From assembly GCA_934462925.1 (NCBI GenBank), contig CAKSIT010000005.1, positions 121,687-185,686 of the forward strand: 64,000 nt of DNA, read 5' to 3'. The notes beneath the pieces are model-generated. The model saw only the letters and a program-made list of their open reading frames with translations, searched no databases and had not been told where the DNA came from. The first letter of the stretch is position 1. Each line of letters begins with the position of its first letter. Both the position numbers and the translations under genes were made by a program. Source of the DNA: an uncultured Oscillospiraceae bacterium (GTDB taxonomy: Bacteria > Bacillota > Clostridia > Oscillospirales > Ruminococcaceae). Below, piece after piece: positions 16,960 to 25,917 of the stretch.

Positions 16960-17319
16960 TCAAATTACCCGTTTGTCGAACGACGTTTCCCAAATCTGCT
17001 TCGGTAATGGCTTCATCTTAAGCCGCCACATTATCTGCCGTACCGTAAGCGTCGGAAACATTCCCGCAGCTCCAAAGCCCGAGTATTCCTCAAAGCATTC
17101 CGTAAAGCTCGGATTAAGGTAAATATCATCCGTAAGCCACGGGTCTATCTCGCCCCAGTATGTCGCCTTTGACAGTTCGTCATATCGCTGCTGTATCACA
17201 GCCAGTCCTCTGTTGCCGATACGGAACAGCGTGCATCTGTCGTATAACGGATGGTCGCAAATATAAACCTCCCCATACATGGAAAGACTAATAGCCGGAC
17301 GAATATAATGCTGTCGCAT
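16960..17319 (-). CDS. Conserved Firmicutes mobile-element protein, 119 aa
   Basis: Begins MRQHYIRPAISLSMYGEVYI and contains HPLYDRCTLFRIG, RGLAVIQQRYD, WGEIDPWLTDDIYLNP and TVRQIMWRLKMKPLPKQIWE. I recognise this as a well-conserved, uncharacterised protein of Firmicutes phages and integrative elements. The start at 17319 fits the conserved N-terminus. Function unknown. Confidence 0.75.
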   Translation of the reverse strand: MRQHYIRPAISLSMYGEVYICDHPLYDRCTLFRIGNRGLAVIQQRYDELSKATYWGEIDPWLTDDIYLNPSFTECFEEYSGFGAAGMFPTLTVRQIMWRLKMKPLPKQIWETSFDKRVI

Positions 17320-17380
17320 GAACCCACCCTCCAAAAAACGAAGAGTGCAGGTTTTACCTGCGCCCTCCGCTGCCAAAATA

Positions 17381-17617
17381 TCATTCTTCTATCCGACCGA
17401 CCAGTTCCTCCATTCTCGGGTCCCATCCATCGGTTTCCTGCGGCTTATAGTCGTCTGTATCAATATCAAAACCGCACGCGGGACACACATAGCGATAATC
17501 ATTCGCTGTAAGTATTTTCAAATTCATAAGTGCGCCGCACCTTTCACATATAGGATACCCTTCGTTAATGTAGTTTAATAGTTCCTGACCTTCGGGTTTT
17601 ATTATTTCTTGGCTCAT
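17381..17617 (-). CDS. Small zinc-ribbon protein
   Basis: 78 aa with two CxxC knuckles, ICERCGAL (about residues 23-30) and VCPACGFD (about 44-51), the layout of a zinc ribbon. GGAGG ribosome site upstream, itself preceded by an 8-bp hairpin whose 4-nt loop is part of the element word (17636-17655). Possibly a DNA- or RNA-binding accessory protein. Confidence 0.7.
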   Translation of the reverse strand: MSQEIIKPEGQELLNYINEGYPICERCGALMNLKILTANDYRYVCPACGFDIDTDDYKPQETDGWDPRMEELVGRIEE

Positions 17618-17819
17618 ATTTCACCTCCGCAATCTGTCAGAATATCAATTCTGACGTCCTACCGAGATAAAGAGCGCCCTTTTATCCCTCCTTAAGTTAT
17701 GACAGGTAATTACGCTGTCATAATATCAATTGTAAAATCCGCGAGGAAATAACCCTGCGCAAACAAAAAGAGAGCATGTAAAACACGCTCTCCTCTTGCA
17801 GAACCATCGTAAGTCATAA
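17618..17819. other. Intergenic segment with two hairpins carrying or touching the element word
   Basis: No credible gene. Hairpin 1: GTCAGAAT (17636-17643), loop ATCA, ATTCTGAC (17648-17655). Hairpin 2: TATGACAG (17698-17705), 9-nt loop, CTGTCATA (17715-17722), immediately followed by AATATCAAT (17722-17730). An AAGGAGG-like box at 17687-17693 has no usable start behind it. Confidence 0.55.
17766..17792 (-). terminator. Terminator after the promoter-proximal element gene
   Basis: Stem GAGAGCGTGT / ACATGCTCTC on the minus strand (one G-T pair), followed by TTTTTG. It lies just after the 17820-18197 gene and would limit transcription into the rest of the element. Confidence 0.75.
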
Positions 17820-18197
17820 TCACTTTTTGGGTTTGATGCTGTTTAACACTCTTTTTAACGTATCCGAGGATACAACCCCATCGAATTCACGAGCGAATCC
17901 GATATAGGACAGAACACCGTAGACTGTCAGCGGCAATATCAATTCTGCCCCTGCAATAGCCGTATCGATTATGAGTTTCTTTTTATCGAAAATCGTGTGC
18001 TTGTCCTTTTCGGACTTTTCAGCCGCAACACGTTCTCTTTCGAGTTCGATTTTCTCCTCCTCAATACGAAGCTTGTACAGTACAGCAACATCATCAATTG
18101 CCTTTGACATCTCGGAGCTGCCCACATCGAACTTTGCCAGTTCATCGAGGTGCTTTCCAATACCGTCGTTAAGTTTCGCATAAATTTCATCCATCAT
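17820..18197 (-). CDS. Hypothetical membrane protein, first gene of the element
   Basis: 125 aa: MMDEIYAKLNDGIGKHLDEL, a long charged helix rich in E and K (EEEKIELERERVAAEKSEKD, coiled-coil like), then a hydrophobic segment around LIIDTAIAGAELILPLTVYG. Perhaps a tail-anchored coiled-coil protein. GGAG ribosome site. The ELIL part reads an AATATCAAT copy in a frame different from I-D-I. Confidence 0.65.
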   Translation of the reverse strand: MMDEIYAKLNDGIGKHLDELAKFDVGSSEMSKAIDDVAVLYKLRIEEEKIELERERVAAEKSEKDKHTIFDKKKLIIDTAIAGAELILPLTVYGVLSYIGFAREFDGVVSSDTLKRVLNSIKPKK

Positions 18198-18272
18198 AAA
18201 CTCTCCTTTCATTATCAGAACAATGATGGTTCCATAAAACACCATGCGTAAATCGCGTGATAAGTCCGGGGG

Positions 18273-18301
18273 TTGACAAATTCAAAAAATATAAGTATAA
18301 T
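18273..18301 (+). promoter_or_regulatory. Consensus promoter pointing towards the tRNA-like 3' fragment
   Basis: TTGACA (18273-18278), 17-bp spacer, TATAAT (18296-18301). No open frame follows; the transcript would run about 180 nt through the tRNA/tmRNA-like end into the terminator at 18490-18534. It may drive a small RNA or a chimeric leftover of the attachment site. Confidence 0.7.
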
Positions 18302-18463
18302 GAAATAAGCAATGCGGTGCGAAAGTGCCAAGTAACTTGTCCATTGTTTGTCCATTATTTTCGCAACAAGCGACAAAAAGATATAAAACAACCGCACATG
18401 CAAATTCAATCATACAAACGAATCGGCTCTCTTGCGTCAAAGCACAATCCCTTTATTTGAAAA

Positions 18464-18486
18464 TTCGAATCCCCTTATCTCCACCA
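18464..18486 (+). other. tRNA/tmRNA 3'-end fragment, candidate attachment site
   Basis: TTCGAATCCCC (T-loop and 3' T-stem) then TTATCTCCACCA (3' acceptor strand and CCA), with no matching 5' parts upstream within 160 nt. Such a 3' fragment is what integration into a tRNA or tmRNA gene leaves at the distal end. The intact partner gene is not in the window, so the identity (tRNA or ssrA) is open. Confidence 0.5.
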
Positions 18487-18489
18487 AAC

Positions 18490-18534
18490 AGCACGGTAGT
18501 GGTACAAGGGTATCGTAACTACCGTGCTTTTTTC
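18490..18534 (+). terminator. Strong rho-independent terminator
   Basis: AGCACGGTAGT (18490-18500) pairs perfectly with ACTACCGTGCT (18518-18528), followed by TTTTTTC. It would end a tRNA/tmRNA-type transcript. Confidence 0.85.
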
Positions 18535-18588
18535 GCATAAAAGCAAAATTCGCGCCTGTGAACCAAAGAAAATCGGTGGAATCAGGAA

Positions 18589-19030
18589 ATGACAGTTCAT
18601 GAGTTCGGCGAAAAAACGAATCCCGTTATCATGCTATTCCCGGGGACAATGTGTTACCGGAGAGGCAATTTCGTGGGCGTTATAGACGAGCTGTCCGAAA
18701 AATTCCTTGTTGCGGTGGTCGCGTATACGGGCTTTGACGAGAGCGACACGGAAAGCTACTCTACCGTTGAAAACGAGCTAGACAAGATAGAGCGATACAT
18801 ACAATTACGGCGAAAAAATACGCGCCGCCTACGGCTGCTCCCTTGGCGGAACGTTTGTGGCGCACCTTGCCGCAAGGCATAACATACATATTCAGTACGG
18901 AATCATCGGCTGCTCTGATATGGACAAGGCGGGAAAAGTCAAGGCGGGTATCATGACGTGGATAATGATAAAGGCGACGTACGAGGAGCTTCTGGTCGTT
19001 CACCCCAAGGAAATGGTACGCGCTTGTTGA
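18589..19030 (+). pseudogene. Alpha/beta-hydrolase remnant, frameshifted
   Basis: The first frame (from ATG 18589) reads PVIMLFPGTMCYRRGNF, a typical oxyanion-region motif; near 18800 the coding sense moves to another frame, where YGEKIRAAYGCSLGGTFVAH contains the GxSxGG nucleophile elbow, ending at TGA 19030. Together about 147 residues, shorter than the usual 230-260, so the C-terminal His region is missing. A single indel plus truncation makes it a decayed gene next to the element boundary. Confidence 0.7.
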
Positions 19031-19154
19031 GAAAATTTGCTTGTGTTAACAAAGCGCTGCCGAACAATCTATAAATGCTTTGATGCGCCGCGTGTGCGTC
19101 AGGGCATTTTTTAGTTGTTGACTGCTTAAACTATACCGCGCTAAAGAGGGTTTT

Positions 19155-20480
19155 ATGAGAGACACAGAGCTTACAAAAGGTCCGATATTTAAAGAACTGA
19201 TAAGGTTTTCCCTGCCGATGATTGCGGGAAATATGCTGCAGCAAGTATATAATTTTGCCGACGCGCTCATTGTCGGCAGGTGCATAAGCGCGGACGCTCT
19301 AGCGGCTGTAGGGTCTGCGTATACGCTTATGGTGTTTATTTCTTCGGTAATAATAGGGCTTTGCATGGGCAGCGGGGCGTTTTTCTCCGCTGATTACGGC
19401 GCTGGAAACGGCGCACAGCTTAAGGAGGATATAAGGCTCTCGTTCAAGTTTATTCTTGCGGTTTCTGTCGCGCTTGAACTTATGGTTTACCCTTCTGCGG
19501 GCGTTATCCTGCGTGTGCTTCAGACTCCGCAGGAGCTTATGGAGCTTACCAGAGAATATGTGCTTATCGTATTTTCGGGAATAATTTTTGTGTTCCTCTA
19601 TAACTTTTTTGCATATCTGCTGAGAGCGGTCGGCAAACAGGTTATCCCGCTTATTATGCTGATGATATCGTCTGTACTTAACGTCCTGCTTGACTTGCTG
19701 TTTGTACCCGTGCTAAAAATGGGAGTGGGCGGCGCGGCGCTTGCCACGGTTATTTCACAGGCGGTGGCGGGCGTGGGGCTTTTGCTGTACGCGCGGCTTA
19801 AGCTCCCGATACTAAAAAGCAAGGAAGCCGCGGCGGGCAGCCCTCACCGCCTAAGGCAAATAATCATAAACGACGCTTCCACCTGCGTTCAGCAGTCTGT
19901 AATGAATTTCGGCATTCTCATGATACAGGGGCTTGTCAACAGCTTTGACACGGTGATAATGGCGGCGTTTGCAGCGGCGGTCAAAATCGACACGCTGGCG
20001 TATATGCCCGCGCAGGAGTTCGGCAACGCGTACTCGCTTTTCGTTTCGCAGAACTATGGCGCGGGAGAGCGCGAGCGGATAAGAAAAGGGACAAAAACCG
20101 CGTTTGCGGCTTCAGCGGTATTTTGCTTAGCGGTTTCAGTTGTAATTTTTATGAACGCCGAAAATCTGATGAGAATTTTTATCGACAGCGCCGAGCTTAC
20201 CATGATAGCCGAGGGCGCAAAATACCTCAGAATAGAGGGCGCAATGTACGTCGGCATAGGCGTGCTGTTCTTGTGGTACGGGTATTTCAGGGGCGTAGGC
20301 AGACCGCACATCTCGCTTATTCTTACAGTAATTTCCCTTGGAACGCGCGTGGTGCTGTCGTACGCGCTTGCGCCGAATACACCGCTTGGGGTTACGGCAA
20401 TATGGCTGTCGATACCCATAGGCTGGCTGCTCGCCGATATCGCGGGGATTGTTTTCTACCACGGAAAAAAGCGCACATAA
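19155..20480 (+). CDS. MATE family multidrug exporter
   Basis: 441 aa with about 12 hydrophobic segments and the MATE N-terminal pattern FSLPMIAGNMLQQVYNFADA followed by LIVGRCISADALAAVG. MATE proteins export cationic drugs and metabolites with a sodium or proton gradient. It stands alone: the hydrolase remnant lies upstream and the convergent aldolase gene downstream, with a shared bidirectional terminator between. A second MATE gene of the same subfamily lies at 48845-50206. Confidence 0.92.
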   Translation: MRDTELTKGPIFKELIRFSLPMIAGNMLQQVYNFADALIVGRCISADALAAVGSAYTLMVFISSVIIGLCMGSGAFFSADYGAGNGAQLKEDIRLSFKFILAVSVALELMVYPSAGVILRVLQTPQELMELTREYVLIVFSGIIFVFLYNFFAYLLRAVGKQVIPLIMLMISSVLNVLLDLLFVPVLKMGVGGAALATVISQAVAGVGLLLYARLKLPILKSKEAAAGSPHRLRQIIINDASTCVQQSVMNFGILMIQGLVNSFDTVIMAAFAAAVKIDTLAYMPAQEFGNAYSLFVSQNYGAGERERIRKGTKTAFAASAVFCLAVSVVIFMNAENLMRIFIDSAELTMIAEGAKYLRIEGAMYVGIGVLFLWYGYFRGVGRPHISLILTVISLGTRVVLSYALAPNTPLGVTAIWLSIPIGWLLADIAGIVFYHGKKRT

Positions 20481-20518
20481 TAAAACCGCCGCGCATAACG
20501 CGCGGCGGCTGCTTTATT
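20480..20518. terminator. Bidirectional terminator between MATE and aldolase
   Basis: CCGCCGCGC (20486-20494) pairs with GCGCGGCGG (20500-20508); TTTATTT follows on the plus strand and a TTTTATT tract on the minus strand. Confidence 0.8.
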
Positions 20519-20525
20519 TATGCAA

Positions 20526-21389
20526 TTAAGCCTTGCCGACAGAACCGAACAGCTCCATCTTCTCCTTAACCTTAGCCTTGATAGCCTCGTAGCCGGGAGC
20601 GAGCAGCTTTCTGGGGTCGAAGCCCTTGCCTTGCTGGTCCTTACCTGCCTCAATGTAACCTCTTGTTGCCTCCTGGAATACCAGCTGGCACTCGGTGTTA
20701 ACATTAATCTTAGCAACGCCGAGAGAGATTGCCTTCTTAATCATATCGTCGGGAATGCCTGTGCCGCCGTGCAGTACGAGGGGCATATCGCCAACCTTCT
20801 CCTTGATAGCTGCAAGCGTATCGAAGGAAAGACCGGGCCAGTTTGCGGGGTACTTGCCGTGAATGTTGCCGATACCTGCTGCGAGCATGGTAACGCCAAG
20901 GTCAGCGACCATCTTGCACTCGTTGGGGTCTGCGCACTCGCCCATGCCGATTACGCCGTCTTCCTCGCCGCCGATAGAGCCAACCTCTGCCTCAAGGGAC
21001 AGACCGAGGATATCGCAGGTGTTTACAAGAGCGGTGGTCTTTGCAATGTTCTCCTCAATGGGGTAGTGAGAACCGTCGAACATTATGGAGGAGAAGCCTG
21101 CGTTGATACAAGCCTTTGCGCCCTCAAACGTGCCGTGGTCAAGGTGAAGCGCAACGGGAACTGTGATATTAAGCTCCTCAATCATGCCCTTTACCATGCC
21201 GACAACAGTCTTGTAGCCGCACATATACTTGCCTGCGCCCTCGGATACGCCGAGGATTACAGGGGACTGAAGCTCCTGAGCGGTGAGCAGAATAGCCTTT
21301 GTCCACTCGAGGTTGTTGATGTTGAACTGACCTACTGCGTACTTGCCGTCGCGAGCCTTGGTAAGCATTTCCTTTGCAGAAACTAACAT
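20526..21389 (-). CDS. fba: Class II fructose-1,6-bisphosphate aldolase
   Basis: 287 aa from MLVSAKEMLTKARDGKYAVG. Zinc-binding LHLDHGTFEGAKACINAGF (the first catalytic-site His), SLEAEVGSIGGEEDG, and VLHGGTGIPDDMIKKAI with the phosphate loop are all present. It cleaves fructose-1,6-bisphosphate in glycolysis and forms it in gluconeogenesis. The start at 21389 follows AAAGGAG. Single-gene unit with its own promoter and terminator. Confidence 0.95.
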   Translation of the reverse strand: MLVSAKEMLTKARDGKYAVGQFNINNLEWTKAILLTAQELQSPVILGVSEGAGKYMCGYKTVVGMVKGMIEELNITVPVALHLDHGTFEGAKACINAGFSSIMFDGSHYPIEENIAKTTALVNTCDILGLSLEAEVGSIGGEEDGVIGMGECADPNECKMVADLGVTMLAAGIGNIHGKYPANWPGLSFDTLAAIKEKVGDMPLVLHGGTGIPDDMIKKAISLGVAKINVNTECQLVFQEATRGYIEAGKDQQGKGFDPRKLLAPGYEAIKAKVKEKMELFGSVGKA

Positions 21390-21442
21390 TGTTTTATTTC
21401 TCCTTTGTGTGAAATTTATCGGACACACCCGATACCGATATA

Positions 21443-21471
21443 ATTATAACTCATATTCGCCCAAAAAGCAA
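21443..21471 (-). promoter_or_regulatory. Promoter of fba
   Basis: Minus strand: TTGCTT (21471-21466), 17-bp spacer, TATAAT (21448-21443), about 50 nt before the start codon. Confidence 0.75.
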
Positions 21472-21501
21472 GATATTTTGAAAAAATTTTAACAAAAACG
21501 C

Positions 21502-22257
21502 TCAGTTTTCCTGCTGCGCGCTTTCCTCCGAACTTTCCTGCTGCTCGCTCTCCCCCGCTTCAAGGGTATAGCGGAATATTTCGTCCGTTGCAGGTTCTTC
21601 GTAGCTTATGCCGTAAAGCTCCTCCTGCATTTTCTTGTACATCTCCGTGAGAGGTATCACGAACATTCCCACAAAAACTGCGCATACCGCCACTATTGTA
21701 ATGGCTATCTTACCCTTTTTCGTCCACTTATGGCGTGGCACAGCCTCGCGCTTTACCTCAAACAGCCGCCCGTCGTTGGTTTCTGCCGCCTTTATGGCGT
21801 ATTCCTTTAAGCTGTCCTGCGCGCGCAGGTGCGTGCAGATGTCCTTGTAGCCGTCCTCCAGCGCGCCGTTAAGCTCGCCGAGCGCCTCGAGCTGCTGCGT
21901 GACATGGCGCTCGCTTATACCGAGCGCTTTCGCAGCGGAAGCCGCGTCCATGTCGTTTTCGTAGAACATATGCACCATAGCGCGCACTATCTGCGGCTTT
22001 GTGAGTACCATGCCGAGAAGCGCTTCCTGCTTTTCAGAAAGCCCCTCGACGGAAAACGTTGTGGCTTCTTCGTTTAAGTCTGCGGCGCGGCACTCCTCAA
22101 ACGCAGCGGAAATAAACCCGCTCAGGCTGTCATGCTCGGCACACCTGAGCGCGGTTTTCAAAAACACCATTTTCGCGGAATCGTAGTTTTTGGTCACGAC
22201 AAGCGCGAACGCGTAAACGTCGTCGCCGTAGCCCTCAATAAATTTTCTTATTTCCAT
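21502..22257 (-). CDS. Sigma-factor-like membrane protein, unknown role
   Basis: 251 aa. The N-terminal ~170 residues look like a degenerate ECF-type sigma factor: MEIRKFIEGYGDDVYAFALV resembles region 2, and ASAAKALGISERHVTQQLEA is a helix-turn-helix like region 4. Then one membrane segment (IAITIVAVCAVFVGMFVIPL) and a Gln/Glu-rich tail. A sigma-like DNA-binding part tethered to the membrane suggests a regulator or a sigma/anti-sigma hybrid. It follows hisE by 1 bp and ends the his cluster. Confidence 0.65.
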   Translation of the reverse strand: MEIRKFIEGYGDDVYAFALVVTKNYDSAKMVFLKTALRCAEHDSLSGFISAAFEECRAADLNEEATTFSVEGLSEKQEALLGMVLTKPQIVRAMVHMFYENDMDAASAAKALGISERHVTQQLEALGELNGALEDGYKDICTHLRAQDSLKEYAIKAAETNDGRLFEVKREAVPRHKWTKKGKIAITIVAVCAVFVGMFVIPLTEMYKKMQEELYGISYEEPATDEIFRYTLEAGESEQQESSEESAQQEN

Positions 22258-22258
22258 A

Positions 22259-22585
22259 TCATGTGTTGTGGTCGCTTACGTGGAACTGCTTGAGATTGCC
22301 TATCTTGCGGCTGCGCTCCACCATTATCTTTTCAATGTCGTCCACGGTAACGCCGCGCTCAGCCATCATCACTATCATGTGATACAGCAGGTCGTTTATC
22401 TCGTTTGCAAGCTCGTCGTTGTCCTTGTTTTTTGCGGCGATTACCATTTCGGTGCATTCCTCGCCGCACTTTTTAAGAATCTTATCAATGCCCTTATCAA
22501 AAAGATAGCAGGTGTAAGAACCCTCCTGCGGATTTGCCCTGCGGTCCGTTACCACGTCGTACATATCTCTGAATGCGTCCATCAT
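22259..22585 (-). CDS. hisE: Phosphoribosyl-ATP diphosphatase
   Basis: 108 aa, the usual size. Shows GSYTCYLFDKGIDKILKKCG, EECTEMVIAAKNKDNDEL and EINDLLYHMIVMMAERGV, the all-alpha MazG-like metal-binding core. Second step of histidine synthesis. Stands alone rather than fused to HisI, whose gene lies two positions upstream. Confidence 0.95.
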   Translation of the reverse strand: MMDAFRDMYDVVTDRRANPQEGSYTCYLFDKGIDKILKKCGEECTEMVIAAKNKDNDELANEINDLLYHMIVMMAERGVTVDDIEKIMVERSRKIGNLKQFHVSDHNT

Positions 22586-22590
22586 ATTCG

Positions 22591-23205
22591 TTACTCCTTT
22601 ATTCCCAGAGCATTGGCGAAAAAGCTGCGGAAGCCCCCGCCAAAGCTTTCTTCAAGCAGGTATTCGTCCTGCGTCATGTCGTAATAATACTTGCCCGTGC
22701 GGATATTTAGCGATATCCTGTCAAGCGGGTAGCCGTCCACCCTTTTGGGGTGCGGCTTGTCGGTAATGTAAAATTTGCTGCCCGAAATATCCGCGCCCAT
22801 ATGCTCGTATATCTCGTTTTCCGACATAACAAAGCATATTGCGTTAAGGTACTGCGCGGTGATTCTGCCGTATCTGCGGGCAAGCGCGCTGTAGTAGTCG
22901 GTCATTTCATCGTCGCTGAGCCTTTTGCCGCCTACATTGCGCACATGCGTACCCGGCTGAAGCTCATCGGGCAGCCCATCGAAATACAGCCCGCTGTCGC
23001 ACGAAAAGGTCGGCACGCCGTACTGCCTGTAATACGCGAGCGCTTTCAGCCGCGCGTTTTCCTGCGGGCTGCTGCCGCTTTCGTCTACAGCCCGCGGCGG
23101 CTGCGCCATATCGCAAAGCCCCAGCAGCTCTATTCCCATGCCGTCAAGGCTGCGGCGCATGGAAGCCAGCTTTGCGGGATTGCCCGTACCGTACAGTAAC
23201 CGCAT
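22591..23205 (-). CDS. RdgB/HAM1-type non-canonical purine NTP pyrophosphatase
   Basis: 204 aa. Begins with LLYGTGNPAKLASMRRSL (the T.N..K phosphate-binding start of the family) and has CDSGLYFDGLPD and PGTHVRNVGG in the right order. Family members hydrolyse ITP/XTP and related nucleotides. Slightly divergent from standard RdgB, so substrate is open. Its start overlaps the hisI stop by 1 bp, so it is translated with the his genes. Confidence 0.75.
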   Translation of the reverse strand: MRLLYGTGNPAKLASMRRSLDGMGIELLGLCDMAQPPRAVDESGSSPQENARLKALAYYRQYGVPTFSCDSGLYFDGLPDELQPGTHVRNVGGKRLSDDEMTDYYSALARRYGRITAQYLNAICFVMSENEIYEHMGADISGSKFYITDKPHPKRVDGYPLDRISLNIRTGKYYYDMTQDEYLLEESFGGGFRSFFANALGIKE

Positions 23206-23519
23206 TACTTTATCCTGTCAAAAAAGCAGGTGCGGTTTCCCGTGTGGCACGCCGCCCCCGTCTGAACGACCTTTATCAGCAGCGTATCGTCGTCGCAGTC
23301 GCCGTATATCTCAACGACCTTCTGCACGTGACCCGAGGTAGCGCCCTTGTTCCACAGCTCCTGCCGCGAGCGACTCCAGAACCACGTGTAGCCCGTTTCA
23401 AGCGTTTTCGCCATGCTCTCCTCGTTCATGTAAGCGAGCATGAGAACCTCGCCGTTTTCGGCGTCCTGTATTATCGCGGGTATAAGCTCCGCCTTTTTGA
23501 AGTATTTCTTTAAGTCCAT
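23205..23519 (-). CDS. hisI: Phosphoribosyl-AMP cyclohydrolase
   Basis: 104 aa with [40 protein letters not shown], the metal site [11 protein letters not shown] and the Cys motif [11 protein letters not shown]. Third step of histidine synthesis. Length is standard for a stand-alone HisI. Confidence 0.96.
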   Translation of the reverse strand: MDLKKYFKKAELIPAIIQDAENGEVLMLAYMNEESMAKTLETGYTWFWSRSRQELWNKGATSGHVQKVVEIYGDCDDDTLLIKVVQTGAACHTGNRTCFFDRIK

Positions 23520-23582
23520 ATCGTTCTCCGTTGATGAATTTGCAGCCTTTAGCTTTAATTATACACCATGGCAGCGCTTCTG

Positions 23583-24320
23583 TCAATCCCACCAGAAAAA
23601 CCACACGGTGGACTGCATGAGCGTGTGCGCGAGCGCTCCCACCATGCCAACGCCCTGAAATACGCAGTCGGGGCAGAACGCGAACAGCTCCTGCGCCGCG
23701 GCAAGCGCCGTTTCAACGTCCTTAAGCGGTACGGCAGACATCTCAAGCGTGTCGTGCGAAATAAGCGCGGGGACGGCGCGGTATCTCTCATACCAGCGCT
23801 TTGCCGCTGCCATCATAAGCTCGGGGGGCGGGCATTCGTTCCAGCCGCCGAACGGCACGTAAGCAAACACCTGCCACGGCTCTTTAACGGGGATTTTCGC
23901 GAGAATGCACTCCTGCGTTTTCCCGTTGAAGTCCTTTATGCCCTCGAGCCTGTCCTGCCTGCCGCCGCCCGTTATTTCGCCCATGTAGTCGCAATCGGGC
24001 GAGAAGCCAAGCTCCGCCAGCATATCGCCCAGCCACTCCTCAACGTCGGGCAGCGGCTGCGAAAGAAGCTCCGCGCGCCAGTCCTCAAGGGACTGCCCGC
24101 CAAGGTCGTCGCGCGTGACGTCAAACCACTCCGCAAGCGTGTCGTCTGCTATAACTATAACGGGAATGCACCCGTCAAGCCCGCTTCGCGCGAACGCGTC
24201 GTCGTAGGCGTTGAGTATCACTTTCTCGCTGCTGCCTGCGGGGAAATACTCGCACGGGCAGCCTATAAAGTCGATTATCTTCTGAGCGCACTCGCTCGGC
24301 TTCTTCTGAAAAAGCTGCAT
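23583..24320 (-). CDS. DUF4253-type protein inside the his cluster
   Basis: 245 aa. C-terminal half matches the pattern of DUF4253: WQVFAYVPFGGWNECPPPEL, then WYERYRAVPALISHDTLEMS and a tail FCPDCVFQGV...TVWFFWWD. No catalytic role is known. It lies between hisF and hisI with short spacers, so is co-transcribed; no link to histidine is evident. Confidence 0.7.
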   Translation of the reverse strand: MQLFQKKPSECAQKIIDFIGCPCEYFPAGSSEKVILNAYDDAFARSGLDGCIPVIVIADDTLAEWFDVTRDDLGGQSLEDWRAELLSQPLPDVEEWLGDMLAELGFSPDCDYMGEITGGGRQDRLEGIKDFNGKTQECILAKIPVKEPWQVFAYVPFGGWNECPPPELMMAAAKRWYERYRAVPALISHDTLEMSAVPLKDVETALAAAQELFAFCPDCVFQGVGMVGALAHTLMQSTVWFFWWD

Positions 24321-24331
24321 GGTATCTCCTT

Positions 24332-25090
24332 TCAGCCCCTTACAGGAATATTATGCTCGCGCAGGTGCTGCTTCACCTCGCCCACGGTAAGCTCCCCGAA
24401 ATGGAACAGCGAAGCCGCAAGCGCCGCCGAAGCGCCCGTCTGCTCGAAAACTTGTGAAAAATGGTTGATAGAGCCGCACCCGCCGCTTGCAATCACGGGA
24501 ATAGACACGCGGCTGCAAACGAAGTTCAGCATTTCCGTGTCGAAACCGCCGCGCACGCCGTCCGTGTCAATGGAGTTAAGGCAAATCTCGCCCGCGCCGC
24601 GCTCCTCGATTTCCTTTACCCAGTCGCCAAGGTCAAGCCCCATATCAACGCGCCCGCCGTTTATATAAACGCTGTAGCCGCCCTTGCCGTTGCGCTTTGC
24701 GTCAATGCCGACAACGACGCACTGGCTGCCGAATATCTCCGCAGCGTCGCTTATGAGCTTAGGGTTCTTTACCGCCTGCGAGTTTACCGACACCTTGTCC
24801 GCGCCCGCGCGCAGCGTGTCGCGGAAATCCTGCACGGTTGCAATGCCGCCGCCAACGCACAGCGGCACGAATACCTGCCGCGCGGTATTGCGCACTACGT
24901 CCAGCATAACTCCGCGCCCCTCGAAAGAGGCGGTGATGTCGTAAAACACTATCTCGTCCGCGCCCTGCCTGTTGTATTCCACCGCAAGCTGAACGGGGTC
25001 GCCAACGTCCTTTATTCCCTCAAAATTAACGCCCTTAACTACCTTTCCGCTGCGTACGTCAAGGCAGGGGATTATTCTCTTTGCAAGCAT
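24332..25090 (-). CDS. hisF: Imidazole glycerol phosphate synthase, cyclase subunit
   Basis: 252 aa, a TIM barrel: [20 protein letters not shown] with the catalytic Asp, [40 protein letters not shown] with the second catalytic Asp, and [12 protein letters not shown]. Works with HisH to make imidazole glycerol phosphate and AICAR. All active-site residues are visible. Confidence 0.97.
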   Translation of the reverse strand: MLAKRIIPCLDVRSGKVVKGVNFEGIKDVGDPVQLAVEYNRQGADEIVFYDITASFEGRGVMLDVVRNTARQVFVPLCVGGGIATVQDFRDTLRAGADKVSVNSQAVKNPKLISDAAEIFGSQCVVVGIDAKRNGKGGYSVYINGGRVDMGLDLGDWVKEIEERGAGEICLNSIDTDGVRGGFDTEMLNFVCSRVSIPVIASGGCGSINHFSQVFEQTGASAALAASLFHFGELTVGEVKQHLREHNIPVRG

Positions 25091-25109
25091 AAACGCTCCT
25101 TTCTGCTTG

Positions 25110-25826
25110 TCAGCCCTTCGCTTCGGTTATAGCCTGCTTAAGGTCAAGCGTGCCGCTGTAAATGGATTTGCCGCAGATAGTGCCGTACAGCCCGAGCCGC
25201 TTGCATATGCGGATGTCCTCGATAGTATGCACGCCGCCGCTTGCTATTATATTGCACCCGCACGCGCGGTTTATCTCGTCAAGCTGCGAAGCGTTCACGC
25301 CCGAAAGCGTGCCGTCCTTTGAAATGTCTGTGAATATGATGTACTTTACGCCAACGTCCGCCATTGCCTTTGCAAGGTCGGTAAAGTAAACGTCCGAGCT
25401 TTCAAGCCAGCCCTCGGTCGCTACATAGCCGTTTTTGGCGTCAATGCCTACCGCTATCCTGTCCTTGTACTCGCGCACCGCCGTTTTTACAAGCTCGGGG
25501 TTCTTTACCGCCGCAGAGCCGATTATAACGCGCTCAACGCCCTGCGAAAGGTACATCTCCACCGTATCCATAGAGCGGATTCCGCCGCCTACCTCTACCT
25601 TAAGCCCCGTATTTGCCGCAACGTCGAGAAATATGTCCCTGTTCTGCTGCGACGCGTCCTTTGCGCCGTCAAGGTCAACCATGTGTATCCACTCTGCGCC
25701 CGCCGCCTCAAACGAGCGCGCGGCGTCCATGTAGCTTTCTGCTACTTTCTGCACCGTGCCGTAATCGCCCTTAAACAGCCTTACGCAGTTTCCGTCCTTT
25801 ATGTCTATCGCGGGTAAGATTATCAT
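25110..25826 (-). CDS. hisA: Phosphoribosylformimino-AICAR-P isomerase
   Basis: 238 aa. [20 protein letters not shown] carries the catalytic Asp; [18 protein letters not shown] and [16 protein letters not shown] (second Asp) follow, and [13 protein letters not shown] is the phosphate-binding end. Fourth step of the pathway. Confidence 0.97.
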   Translation of the reverse strand: MIILPAIDIKDGNCVRLFKGDYGTVQKVAESYMDAARSFEAAGAEWIHMVDLDGAKDASQQNRDIFLDVAANTGLKVEVGGGIRSMDTVEMYLSQGVERVIIGSAAVKNPELVKTAVREYKDRIAVGIDAKNGYVATEGWLESSDVYFTDLAKAMADVGVKYIIFTDISKDGTLSGVNASQLDEINRACGCNIIASGGVHTIEDIRICKRLGLYGTICGKSIYSGTLDLKQAITEAKG

Positions 25827-25917
25827 GTCGTTCTCCTGTTCTTCCCTGTCGTTTTTGCTCCCTATCCACTTGCGCTATTGCGTAAAATATAACTTTTACG
25901 CGGTAGCGTTCGCGCAA

